From NCBI GenBank assembly GCA_037974665.1, contig CM075770.1, positions 94,670,850 to 94,734,849 of the forward strand: a DNA stretch of 64,000 nucleotides, written 5' to 3'. The notes beneath the pieces were generated by a model. It had not been told where the DNA came from, did no database searches, and worked only from the letters and a program-made list of their open reading frames with translations. Shown here one piece after another: positions 23,349 through 32,166 of the stretch. Every line of letters begins with the position of its first letter. Position 1 is the first letter of the stretch. This stretch comes from Ehretia macrophylla. Lineage: Eukaryota > Streptophyta > Magnoliopsida > Boraginales > Ehretiaceae. The position numbers and the translations under genes are program-made.

Positions 23349-24912
23349 ACCTGATTCGGGCGCCACATCGCATATGACCCCTGATGCGTCGGTTCTGCAA
23401 AATCTTCAACCGTATACTGGTGCCAATAATATGGCTGTAGGTGACCGTATGATTCTACCTATTAAACACACTAGTTCTAATTCTATTCCACTTTCTATTT
23501 GTTCTTTATTTTTGCACAATATACTTCACGTTCCCAAACTTACACGCAATCTCTTGTCCATCTCTCAATTCACGAGTGAGAACAATGTTTCGTTTGAATT
23601 TTCTCCTTCTATGTGTGTTGTAAAGGACCTTCAAACAGGGACACCCCTCCTCAGCGGCCCAGTTAATTCCAACTTGTATGCGCTGTCTGTGCCTTCCTCT
23701 TCTAAGTCGGTTCCACCTGTTGCTCTAGCTGCAAGTCGCGTCCCAGCATCACTGTGGCACAGTCGGTTGGGTCACCCGTCAAAGCCTGTGCTTTCCACTC
23801 TCCGGTCACAAGCTGCAGTTCAATTTCAAGATTTTTTCTCTCTTAATAAGGTCTGCCATGCGTGTATGCAAGGCAAGAGTCGTAGGCTTCCCTTTTCCCC
23901 TTCCTCTAGAATGTCCAGTATGCCATTACAATTAGTTCACTGTGATGTCTGGGGTCCAGCTCCTGTTTCTTCCTGTTTGGGTTATCGGTATTTTATCATC
24001 TTTGTAGACGACTTTAGTCGTTTTACTTGGTTGTACCCAATGATTAATAAAAATGACAACTATTCATGCTTTATGCTTTTTCAGTCTTCTGTTGAAACCT
24101 TTATTGGACTTAAAATACGCTCTTGTCAATGTGATGGTGCACCTGAATTGACTAAAGGGCATTTAAAATCTCACTTTGAATCAGTTGGTATTCACTATCG
24201 CATATCGTATCCATACACACCCCAGCAAAATGGTATTTCAGAAAGAAAAATACGCCATATCACAGAAATGGGGACTACGTTGTTATTTCATGCCTCTCTT
24301 CCAAAAAGGTTTTGGCTTGAAGCTTTCAATACAACTGTGTTTTTAATCAACCGACTACCCACTCCGGTTCTTCAAAATCAAACTCATTTTTACAAACTTT
24401 TTAAGAAACCTCCAGATTACTCCTTTCTACGCGTTTTTGGGTGTCTCTGCTACCCTTACCTTGGTGCCTACAAACAAGATAAACTTAGCCCCAAGTCACT
24501 TTCCTGTGTTTTTCTGGGTTATAGTTTAGATCATCGCGGCTATAGGTGTTATCATATTCCTACTGATCGACTTTTTCTATCTCGTCACGTAATCTTTGAT
24601 GAATTTTCTTTCCCCTTTGCAACGGTCCAGTCCTCAAGTCCGTCTCATTCACCAACTGTTCCTTGTCCTACCTTTGTCTTGCGTCACATCACATCTACTA
24701 ACACTGTCCCTGTTCACTCAAACTTCACGCCACCACTGACCACTTTAATTCAAACACATTCCAACTCCTTTCCTACCTCACCATGTGGGTCCCGCGATTC
24801 ATGTCATGATTCTCCTATTGTTGACCATGTGAACCATGCATTGTCCTCTCCTTTATCTACCAATTCCTCTGATGACTTGTCTACTTCAATTGGAGACTTC
24901 AATGTTGTGTAG
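23349..24912 (+). pseudogene. Copia B protease and integrase
   Basis: The protease motif DSGATSHMT begins at about 23355. The open frame then runs to TAG at 24910-24912 (ATG at 23374, 512 codons). The integrase zinc-binding part reads LWHSRLGHPS...CHACMQGKSRRLPF (about residues 125-175). The catalytic core shows the first Asp in HCDVWGP, the second in CDGAPE and the Glu in QQNGISERK, so the D-D-E triad is kept. In family members the second Asp is usually in S-D-N-G-x-E; here it is C-D-G-A-P-E. The C-terminal part has VFLGYS and the SRHVIFDE box. The stop before the protease and the TAG at the end break the polyprotein. Confidence 0.85.
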
Positions 24913-25209
24913 GCTTCCGTGGATGCCTTGTCTCCATCACCCACTTTATCTCTTGGGTCTACACGTGATTTCTCTAGTCCCACTCAAATTGCTGACCCTA
25001 CTCCAATGGACCTTACTAGTATTCCACCACATGAGTCTTCTATTCATCCTATGGTCACTAGGACGCGTGATAACATATGACAGTCCAAGGCATTCACAGA
25101 CTTTGTCACATATAATGCACGTTGTCAACCTCTATCTTCCTCTGCCTTCGTTGAAACAGAACCCCGAACCTTTACTCAGGCATCTAAATTAGTACAGTGG
25201 CATGCAGCG

Positions 25210-26169
25210 ATGGACGCTGAGTACAGTTCTTTACTTCAGAACAGTACTTGGTCGTTGGTGCCCAAACCCTCTACAACTAACATTGTTGGTTGTAAGTGGG
25301 TTTTCAGAATTAAACGGAAACCAGATGAGTCTATCGACAGATACAAAGCTTGGCTTGTTGCCAAGGGTTATAACCAAGAAGAGGGTATTGATTATATAGA
25401 CACGTTTAGTCCAGTGGTTAAGCCGACTACAGTGCGCGTGGTGTTGACAATTGCAGTCTCTAAAAATTGGCCAATTAAACAATTAGATGTGAATAATGCA
25501 TTTTTGCATGGGTTCTTGCAGGAAGAAGTTTACATGGTTCAGCCCCCAGGTTTCATTCATCCTTCTCTACCACATCATGTATGTCGCTTGCATAGGTCAT
25601 TGTATGGCTTGAAGCAAGCCCCACGTGCTTGGTTCTCCAGATTACGTAGTTATATTTGCTCTCTTGGTTTTACCTCTTCCACATCAGACAACTCTCTCTT
25701 TGTTTGGGCCACGACTACTGACTTTCTTGTTTTACTCGTCTATGTGGATGATATTATTTTGACAGGTAGTGATGCTGATGCAATTAGCTCTCTAACTCAG
25801 TCTCTCCATCGTGAGTTTTTTATCAAGGATCTAGGGGATCTCTCTTATTTCCTTGGGATTCAAGTTGTCCGTACTCCTACTGGCTTGTTACTACATCAAC
25901 AGAAATATATTTCTGACATTTTAACTCGTACCAACATGCAGCAATCCAAGGGCATTTCCTCTTCAATTATTCCACACCAGCAACTATCTCAACACTTGGG
26001 TGATCCGTTTCCTGATTCGACACTATATCTTAGCACGGTGGGTGCTCTGCAATATTTGATAGTCACTCGACCTGAGATCTCATTTGCTGTGAATAAGGTA
26101 TGTCAATTCATGCATAGTCCTACCGAGGTTCATTGGACTGCAGTCAAACGGATACTCCGGTATTTGTAG
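25210..26169 (+). pseudogene. Copia B reverse transcriptase
   Basis: A 319-codon open stretch in the same frame as the integrase. It shows NIVGCKWVFRIKRKPDESID, FSPVVKPTTVRVVL, QLDVNNAFLHG (first catalytic Asp), SLYGLKQAPRAW and LVYVDDIILTG (the YVDD catalytic box). Integrase and RT are separated by TAG at 24910 and TGA near 25078. The frame ends at TAG (26167-26169) where related elements have a Trp or similar residue before RNase H. Confidence 0.9.
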
Positions 26170-26640
26170 GAAACTCCTCAACATGGCATTCATATTCAGG
26201 CTTTCTCTGATCACACACTTCATGCCTACTTTGACTCCGATTGGGCTGGGTGTCCGGATGACCGAAGGAGTACACAGGGCTATTGTGTTTTCTTAGGTCC
26301 TAATCTCATCTCATGGTCTGCCAAGAAGCAAACAACGATTTCGCGATTGAGCACTGAGGCTGAGTATAGGGTTGTCGCTTTTGCTACTGCGGAATTATGC
26401 TAGCTGAAATCATTGTTATCTGAACTCAAGTTAGTGTCTCCGACTCCGTCAATTTTATGGTGTGATAACATTGGTGCGACTTATCTCACTACAAATCCAG
26501 TCTCTCACTCTCACACCAAACACATTGAAATAGATATTCATTTTGTTCATGAAAAGGTCTAAGCTAATGAACTTCGGGTTCGCTTCATTTCTACAGTTGA
26601 TCGATTGCGGACATTATGATTAAGGGCCTATCCATCTCCA
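26170..26640 (+). pseudogene. Copia B RNase H
   Basis: In the same frame after the stop. Recognisable pieces are [19 protein letters not shown] (first catalytic Asp), [20 protein letters not shown] (catalytic Glu) and [10 protein letters not shown] (second Asp), then a [12 protein letters not shown] histidine segment. In-frame stops occur near 26401, 26561 and 26620. Confidence 0.8.
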
Positions 26641-26699
26641 GGTTCAAACTATTGCGCTCCAAGCTCACTATTCAAGACTCAGTTTCACTTGCGGGGGCG

Positions 26700-26887
26700 T
26701 GATAAGATAAGCATTTGTTTTTCAAATTATACTTGCACATAGTCTGTTGTAAGTTTAAATTTTATTTGTTGGGATACTTATCAGCAGATATCTCGCATTT
26801 GGTTGTAATCATTTTTGTTACCACTGAACTATTTATTGACTGTACATGCAATTGCTAATATCCAAGGAAAAACATTTTCCCCTTTCA
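26700..26887 (+). repeat. Copia B 3' LTR (188 bp)
   Basis: Five substitutions and one T deletion relative to the 5' LTR, about 97% identity by eye. Confidence 0.9.
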
Positions 26888-27013
26888 GAGGTCGCGGGGT
26901 GGGGGGAGCTGTAGGGTAGGGAATAGGTGAGGGACGGGGGGTGGGGTGGAGAGCGCTGTGGGGTGTGGATAGGGGGGGGATGGGGGGTAGGGTAGGGGGT
27001 GTGGGGTGGGTTA
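26888..27013. repeat. G-rich low-complexity tract
   Basis: About 125 bp of GGGG-TGGGG and GGGTAGGG runs on the + strand, with many G runs of 3-9. It has clear G-quadruplex potential. It lies between copia B and the QCR9 fragment. Confidence 0.85.
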
Positions 27014-27145
27014 AGGGTTGACCAGTTCACTGAGGACAGCGCCGGCGATAACGAAGGTGACGAAGATAGAGTTGCGGTACATCAAAACGCTGTACAAGCC
27101 TTCCATAAGGCCGCCGCCGCCGCTTCTTCTAGCTGCCGTTTCCAT
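27011..27145 (-). pseudogene. QCR9 (cytochrome bc1 complex subunit 9) N-terminal fragment inside the CACTA element
   Basis: Minus-strand ATG at 27143-27145, open for 44 codons to TAA at 27011. The start METAARRSGG and the core EGLYSVLMYRNSIFVTFVIAG match plant QCR9, a small single-span subunit of mitochondrial complex III (ubiquinol-cytochrome c reductase) in the inner membrane. Plant proteins have an AARR start, then EG-Y-x-x-(I/L)M-RRN-S-V-Y-V-T-FVIAGA. Differences here include MYRN for MRRN. Family members then run GERAVDYG and end after about 70-75 residues. Here the match decays at SELVNP and the C-terminal half is missing, replaced by the G/C-rich tract. It is probably a first exon and 5' flank captured by the CACTA element. 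The family assignment rests on memory of plant QCR9 proteins. Confidence 0.65.
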
Positions 27146-27547
27146 TTTTTGTTTGTTGTCTTGGCTTGGTGGTGCTGTTGATAAATGAGAGAATATGGAA
27201 TAGATTGGGAAGCTTCAGCTCTCCACGCTAATGGTTGCTCTTTTATATTTTTTTATTCTTCCTCTTCTTCCTTCATCGAGCTTTGCCTTCTGATCTTTGT
27301 TTGTTTTTTTCTTTTACTTTTTTTATTTTCTTTGGTCTGATGGGTGGGTGTGTGAGTGTATAGAGTTTATGTTGTGTGTGTGTGTGAGTAAGGCCGTGTG
27401 TGGTGTGTGTTTGAGAGGGTGAGATATTTACTTGTTTTATGTGGCTAGGATTTGTTTAGTGAATTCGGCGAGGATGTCCCTCGCAAACGGCCTTGTGAAA
27501 ATGTCAGCATTATGTGGAAAGATAATGGATAAACAAAGACTTAGTAA
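27146..27547. other. Upstream flank of the QCR9 fragment, possibly captured with it
   Basis: On the minus strand this is the sequence upstream of the QCR9 ATG: an A/C-rich stretch that looks like a 5' untranslated leader. Then follow purine runs and a GT-rich microsatellite-like zone (about 27345-27420). A GGCGAGGATGTCCCTCGC palindrome near 27469 resembles the CACTA subterminal motif. No other gene seen. Confidence 0.4.
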
Positions 27548-27935
27548 AGGTATCTCCAATGGTGGAGACTATTCACAAAAAATTACTATTTTTGGTTATT
27601 TTAGAGACTCGGGTCTCTAAATTTAGAGCCAAAATAGATAGGGTCCACCACATTTATCAACTTTTTGGCTAAAATAGAGACCCGGGTCTCTAAATTTAGA
27701 GCCAAAATAGATAGAGTCCACCACTTTTATCAACTTTTTGGCTAAAATAGAGACCCAATCACTTTTTGGGTCTCTAAATTTAGAGCCAAAAAAGTAAATT
27801 GAGTCTCTATTTTAATTCAAATCTCTAAAATTGTATGTGTCCCATGTATTTTGGCTCTAAATTTAGAAACCCGGTCTCTAAAAATTGTAAAAAATTATAA
27901 GTTTTTGTAAATAGTATATCCCATTAAAAATACCC
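27548..27935. mobile_element. Harbinger-type MITE (388 bp) with internal 73-bp tandem units
   Basis: The left end AGGTATCTCCAATGG and the reverse complement of the right end GGGTATTTTTAATGG are similar. Matching ACTATTYACAAAAA blocks lie inside both ends. TAA precedes (27545-27547) and follows (27936-27938), the 3-bp duplication of PIF/Harbinger (Tourist-like) elements. Inside, a 73-bp unit starting at 27603 is repeated at 27676, and each copy contains the palindrome CTCTAAATTTAGAG. Non-coding. Confidence 0.7.
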
Positions 27936-27938
27936 TAA

Positions 27939-28525
27939 GTTCAACTCGCTTAATGCAACGAACATGGCCGGTGATAAAACTATTATTAAGTGTCAGCATT
28001 TATTGGAGCAATTTATATGCAAGTTAGGCTCTTCTTCTTAAAAAGAAAAAAAACAAAAGAATTATTCTGAATTCATTAGTTGATCTAATCATCTTAAGCG
28101 ACTATTACGAAAGAGAATGAATAAATAAAGACCTAGAGAGCACACTATGTTGCTTCATTGGTTACTTTATTCACAAGATGGATGATATAATTATATTGTT
28201 AACATCATTATTGATCATATCATAAGAGTATTAAACAATGACCGTTTGCAATAAAAAATGATTTGTCTTACTAACCACTGCTAAGTGTATTTATTTTGAA
28301 ACATAGAAGTAAAAAGTAAATACATAAATTAATAAATAAATAAATGGTACGGTTTACTATGATACAGGACCATTCAATAATAAATTTATTTTGGAATAGA
28401 CATAACGAAACACCTATTTTTGCATGCATTGTTTTGTAAGTAATGATGAATAAAGTATTGTTACAATGAAAGCCGAAATTTCGAAGCTTTAGTTGAGTTA
28501 TGTACATGCCAATCTAGGACACTTA
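27939..28525. other. CACTA interior, no gene seen
   Basis: AT-rich, with no conserved reading frame on either strand and no obvious repeat. Confidence 0.4.
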
Positions 28526-28529
28526 AAAC

Positions 28530-29095
28530 TAATCGGCGAGGGAAGTCCTTGTCCCTCGCCGAGTCGGCGTGGGGCAAGAGGCGGCCATCGCCGAATTGGT
28601 GAGAGCAATACCCAACCATCGCTGATTCAACGAGTGCAACACCCGGCCCTCACCGATTTGGCAAGGGCAACACCCGACCCTCGCCGAAACGACAAGGGCA
28701 ACACCCGGCCCTCGCCGAAACAGCAAGGGCAAGAGCCGGCCCTCGCCAAAATGACGAGGGCAATACCCGGCCCTCGCCATATCGGCAAGGGCAAGAGTCG
28801 GCCCTCGCCGAAACGGTGAGGGCAACACCCGACCCTCGCCAAATCAGTGAGATCAAGAGCCAGCCCTCGCCGAATCGGCGAGGGCAACACTCGGCCCTCG
28901 CTGAATCGGCGAGGGTAACACCTGGCCCTCGCCACAATGGCGAGGGCTAGAGCCGGCCCTCGCCGAATCGGCAAGGGCAAGAGCTGGCCCTTGCTGAATC
29001 GGCAAGGGCAAGAGCCGGCCCTTGCTGAATCGGCGAAAGCAAGGCCTCTCTCGCCGAGCCCTCGTCGAAAAGCGAGGGCACCGCGATGGCTCATC
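28530..29095. repeat. CACTA right subterminal array: about 17 palindromic 31-bp units
   Basis: A tandem array with a 31-bp period (unit starts at 28641, 28672 and 28703, for example). Each unit has the core CCCTCGCCGA-AT-CGGCGAGGG, which is itself an inverted repeat, joined by an ACACCCGG or AGAGCCGG spacer. Its GC content is far above its surroundings. The same motif is sparse at the left end. Because there are few stops, all frames look open; these are not genes. Confidence 0.9.
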
Positions 29096-29300
29096 ACCGA
29101 GACCCATTTTTCTTGTAGTGAGATAGACAATTTACACTCAAAGAGGGTTATAGAGGTTAATGAACTAAAAGAAGAGATTGGCTTTTAACAGAAATAAATA
29201 GAGTCATAGGATCCAGGAAGCCGATCCCATCAAGTGAAATAAAGATTTGATTTGATTCGAGTTGGTTTAGAGTTACATTGGTTAAATGTTGGGGGCAAGT

Positions 29301-29878
29301 AATAAGAGCACAAAGAAAGCACTCAAAAATAGATCGTTTATTCTGAAACCTAACAAACCAGGAAAGATGAGACCTATTACGCTACTGGCTAAGAGGGACA
29401 TAATCGTTATGGATGGGCTTTCGTAGTGCTTCAGATGAGTATCTTCCTCCTGTTGGAACCTTTTTTCAAAGCCCTAGGAAAGGTACCTGTAGGCAGGTTT
29501 GGAACCCTATACCTATACAAGGGAAATGAGAAGGCAACAAATAAGGGGGTCCTATGGAGATTCCGCTAAATGCTTTACCAAACTCGTGTACAACTCCTCT
29601 TTTTTTTTAAAAAAAAAAAAAAAGAGATTGCTCTTGTTGTTAGAAGAGAAGTATTGGATATGAAATCTTTCCTTGTGTGGTCTTCTAGGCCCCGTAGGCC
29701 ATGTAAGAGTGCATTCTTTTAGTTGGATTTTTTTTTTACAATAAAAAAAAGTTTTGTTCCAAATAAATGAATAGAGGAAAATAAGGAATGACTCTTTTAG
29801 TCAGGTACGAAGCCCCAAATCCTTGATTTGGCCATGAAACTTATCGTTATCTTTCGGTTCCTTTGATTGGTAAAGAGT
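29301..29878. other. Inserted segment in duplication copy 1, possibly organellar
   Basis: About 580 bp present here in place of about 55 bp in the other copy. One + strand stretch (about 29344-29427) reads LKPNKPGKMRPITLLAKRD and goes on to an IVMDGL segment before a stop. This resembles the fingers region of group II intron reverse transcriptases, such as those in plant mitochondria. The composition is less AT-rich than its flanks. A nuclear insertion of mitochondrial DNA is my best guess, not proven. Confidence 0.35.
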
Positions 29879-30910
29879 ATCAACAGTTAAATATAGAAGA
29901 AATCATAGCATTCCCTACAAAATACTGAAATAGGTGCACCATGTACAAACTACTCATTTGAGCTTGTTTATCAATGGATTTTATTTGTTTTAAATGTGCA
30001 CTTACTCATGGAGGAGTGTCAGAAGAGACGCTGCCAAGAAATTAGTCGAATAATTGATATACTCAACGAAGATATAAAAACAACACCAATCACCTGAATT
30101 AAGGAAGCAGATGTACATGTAATCTGGCTATGAATATACAAGCCTCACTAAAGTGCCGTACTGTAATTGGAGATCTTACAATATTAAGAAGATTGGAAGA
30201 GTCAAACATATAATAAGAGAGCATTTTCCTTCTATAATAAGTGATTATTCAAGCAAATTATATTTAGGAAAATGGTAAAAAGAAAAAAAGAAAGGAAGTT
30301 CATTTGAATATGACTGGTGCTTCTATTTGCATGGTGGATAATGAGATACAGTATATATAACTACCGATTCATCACAATTATATTATATACTCATTTGAGA
30401 AGATCAGAATACTTTTCAGTTCTGGTGGATGATCACTTTTCTACTAGTTTCCTCGGCTATCATACCTGTTCCATACATCCTGTTGAATGAAAAGGAAATT
30501 TTCGTAAGCACAAACTATATATCTGTTTCCTTTTCATGTTCAGACTTCAAGATCTCTACCGCGACTACTCATTTTGGATGAACTGTGCAATGCTATTGGC
30601 TACTCAGTTGTTGCTTTTCATAGAAAGCTGAAAATGTAGAAAAATCAAAATCTAATTTTCTTTTCTGATAAGCATATGTAGAAAAAGATCAAATGGCATG
30701 TTATATGGTGCAATTTCAAAGTCAAAACAGTGAAAATGATGAAGAAAACACCTTGCAACCAACGTCATACCTTGACATTGTACATCAATTGGTAGGTGCA
30801 AAGCACATTTCGATTTTGATTGAGGATGTATATCTGCCAATTCAGAAATGTGATCATTTGTGTTGACAAAGTTTGCTCACGTTCTGTGGAACATTTTGTA
30901 CATAATAGAA

Positions 30911-31439
30911 CTATAGATTGTTCGTATCTGAGAACTTATGCTGATGGGAAAGAAGTCTCTTCTCATCTTGCTCGTCAGAATCAAGGCTTTGCTCTCCTTC
31001 ATAATCTATATCAATCACACTTCTTCCCTTTCCATGCTCATCTGATTATGAAACATGGAGGTGAGTGTACTCTTCTACTGAAGGAGAATTCTCTTTTTCT
31101 ATCTGTTGCAACTCGGACTCCATCAAAGCATCCATCCTTGCACGCTCTCTGTCTCTTGGATATGTACAATAGAGGAAGGAATAGAAGAAGCAGCAGATGG
31201 CCATTGGAAGTCCTATAGCTGTATAAAGTGCTTTTGCAAGAGCTGCAGCATTCTCTCTATCTGTTTCAATTTCAACTGAGTCTGTTGATCCCTTCGGAAT
31301 TGGTTTGTAACCATAAACATGCTGAGCGAGGATCCCAACAACAAGTGGAGCGAATGATGATAGTATGGACTCGAAAAACCGATCTAAAGCATAGATGCTT
31401 GTCCTAGCCCTTTCAGGAACTATTTCTGCAAATATATGG
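30911..31439 (-). pseudogene. Duplicated last exon of the MFS transporter (pseudoexon)
   Basis: Lines up without gaps with exon 3 of the MFS gene at 36520-37048, at a constant offset of 5609 bp. The acceptor AG is kept (31441-31440). The reading frame is open through the last membrane segments and the YCTYPRDRERARMDAL stretch. It then meets TAA at 31046-31048, where a GAA codon in the real gene became TAA by one base change. That would remove about 45 C-terminal residues. Exons 1 and 2 are absent from this copy, so it cannot make a transporter unless it were spliced to the real gene's exons, which lie upstream of it across the NLR. Confidence 0.85.
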
Positions 31440-31800
31440 CTGTAGACATATCAGGATTGAATAATCAATGCATATCAGAAAAACTTCTAATTCCAACATT
31501 CTGATGCTGAATGAAAAACTGAGCAAGCATCATTTACAAAGTGCATAGTCCTATGCATCATATGTCCCCCATAAATGCCCTCAAAAGTAATCAAATTACA
31601 ATCATGATTGTTCAGAGAAATAGATTTCGGAAGTACTCAGTATTTTTCTTTTGGAATTACTCAAATATTGGTTTGTAAATCGTATTCAACTAATGAGTAT
31701 CCATATGATTTTAGAAGAACGAGTATGCTAGCCCTTTCGGGAACTATTTCTGCAAATATAGGGCTGTCGACATATTGGTTCGTAAGTACTCAGTATTTTT

Positions 31801-32166
31801 CTGAATAAATTTTTCGGTCAGTCTCCTTCTAACCAGAAAAACTGAGTATCCAATCTAACTTGAACACACGATAAAAACTGAACAAATTGGTTATGTATTA
31901 TATCTTTTGATGTACATGGCTTCGGTCGGTCTTCTTCTAACCAGAAAAAAAAGAAAAGAAAAATCATTGTTAAACAACCAAGCTCACAAACAGTCGCAAG
32001 CCCAAAAAGTGACTGAACAAACAAAAAAGGCCTAAACCCAAACAAACACGAGACACACCACAGAAAAAGAAAATTACAGATCAAGCGAAAACGAACACTA
32101 ATAAAAAAAAACTAACGCAGAACAAATGATCGGAGAATAGTAAAGCGTCTTGTTGCCATGCTTCTT
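31801..32166. other. 3' flank of the NLR gene
   Basis: No gene. Two similar GGTC-GTC..CTTCTAACCAGAAAAA segments (about 31816 and 31928) form a short direct repeat. On the minus strand this holds the presumed 3' untranslated region of the NLR. Confidence 0.4.

Larger units (their letters stand above)
22087..26887 (+). mobile_element. Ty1/copia element B, nearly full length, inactivated
   Basis: 4.8-kb plus-strand copia with short LTRs (22087-22275 and 26700-26887), both beginning TGATAAGATAAGC and ending CCCCTTTCA. By eye the LTRs differ by five substitutions and one T in about 188 bp. The primer-binding site TGGTATCAGTCGC directly follows the 5' LTR; a GCGGGGGCG tract precedes the 3' LTR. 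Order: gag, protease, integrase, reverse transcriptase, RNase H. Several stops and at least one frameshift make it defective. Flanking 5-mers (GGGAT and GAGGT) match at three of five positions, so the target duplication is decayed or lost. Confidence 0.9.
19392..29120. mobile_element. CACTA (En/Spm) transposon, non-autonomous, 9.7 kb with nested insertions
   Basis: The left end is CACTACAAGAAAGATCG (19392); the right end is TTTTTCTTGTAGTG (to 29120), whose reverse complement is CACTACAAGAAAAA. Both are flanked by AGA (19389-19391 and 29121-29123), the 3-bp duplication typical of CACTA elements. Both ends carry GC-rich subterminal repeats of CGGCGAGGG and its complement: sparse at 19410-19660 and a dense array at 28530-29095. 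No TNPA- or TNPD-like transposase was found, so it would depend on an autonomous relative. It contains copia B (22087-26887), a Harbinger-like MITE, an (AT)n run and a QCR9 gene fragment. Confidence 0.8.
29140..31800. repeat. Segmental duplication, copy 1 (MFS last exon and 3' flank)
   Basis: Collinear with 35305-37350 at high identity: GGTTAATGARYTAAAAG at the left, GTAAAGAGTATCAACAG in the middle, the full last MFS exon, then the intron edge up to the CGGAAGTACTCAGTATTTTTC segment. The copy differs by a replacement or insertion at 29301-29878, by about 30 bp extra near 30490-30530, and by rearranged sequence at 31720-31800. Confidence 0.9.

Noticed and set aside
28530-29095. CRISPR-like array
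   Set aside because: Units are contiguous and palindromic with no unique spacers, the sequence is plant nuclear DNA, and the array sits at a transposon end.
28529-29188. Several overlapping open frames on both strands
   Set aside because: They are translations of the 31-bp GC-rich tandem array, repetitive in every frame, with no domain.
30820-31218. Plus-strand open frame of 132 codons, with a twin at 36429-36827
   Set aside because: It is antisense to the MFS last exon and its duplicate; the duplication itself explains why it appears twice.
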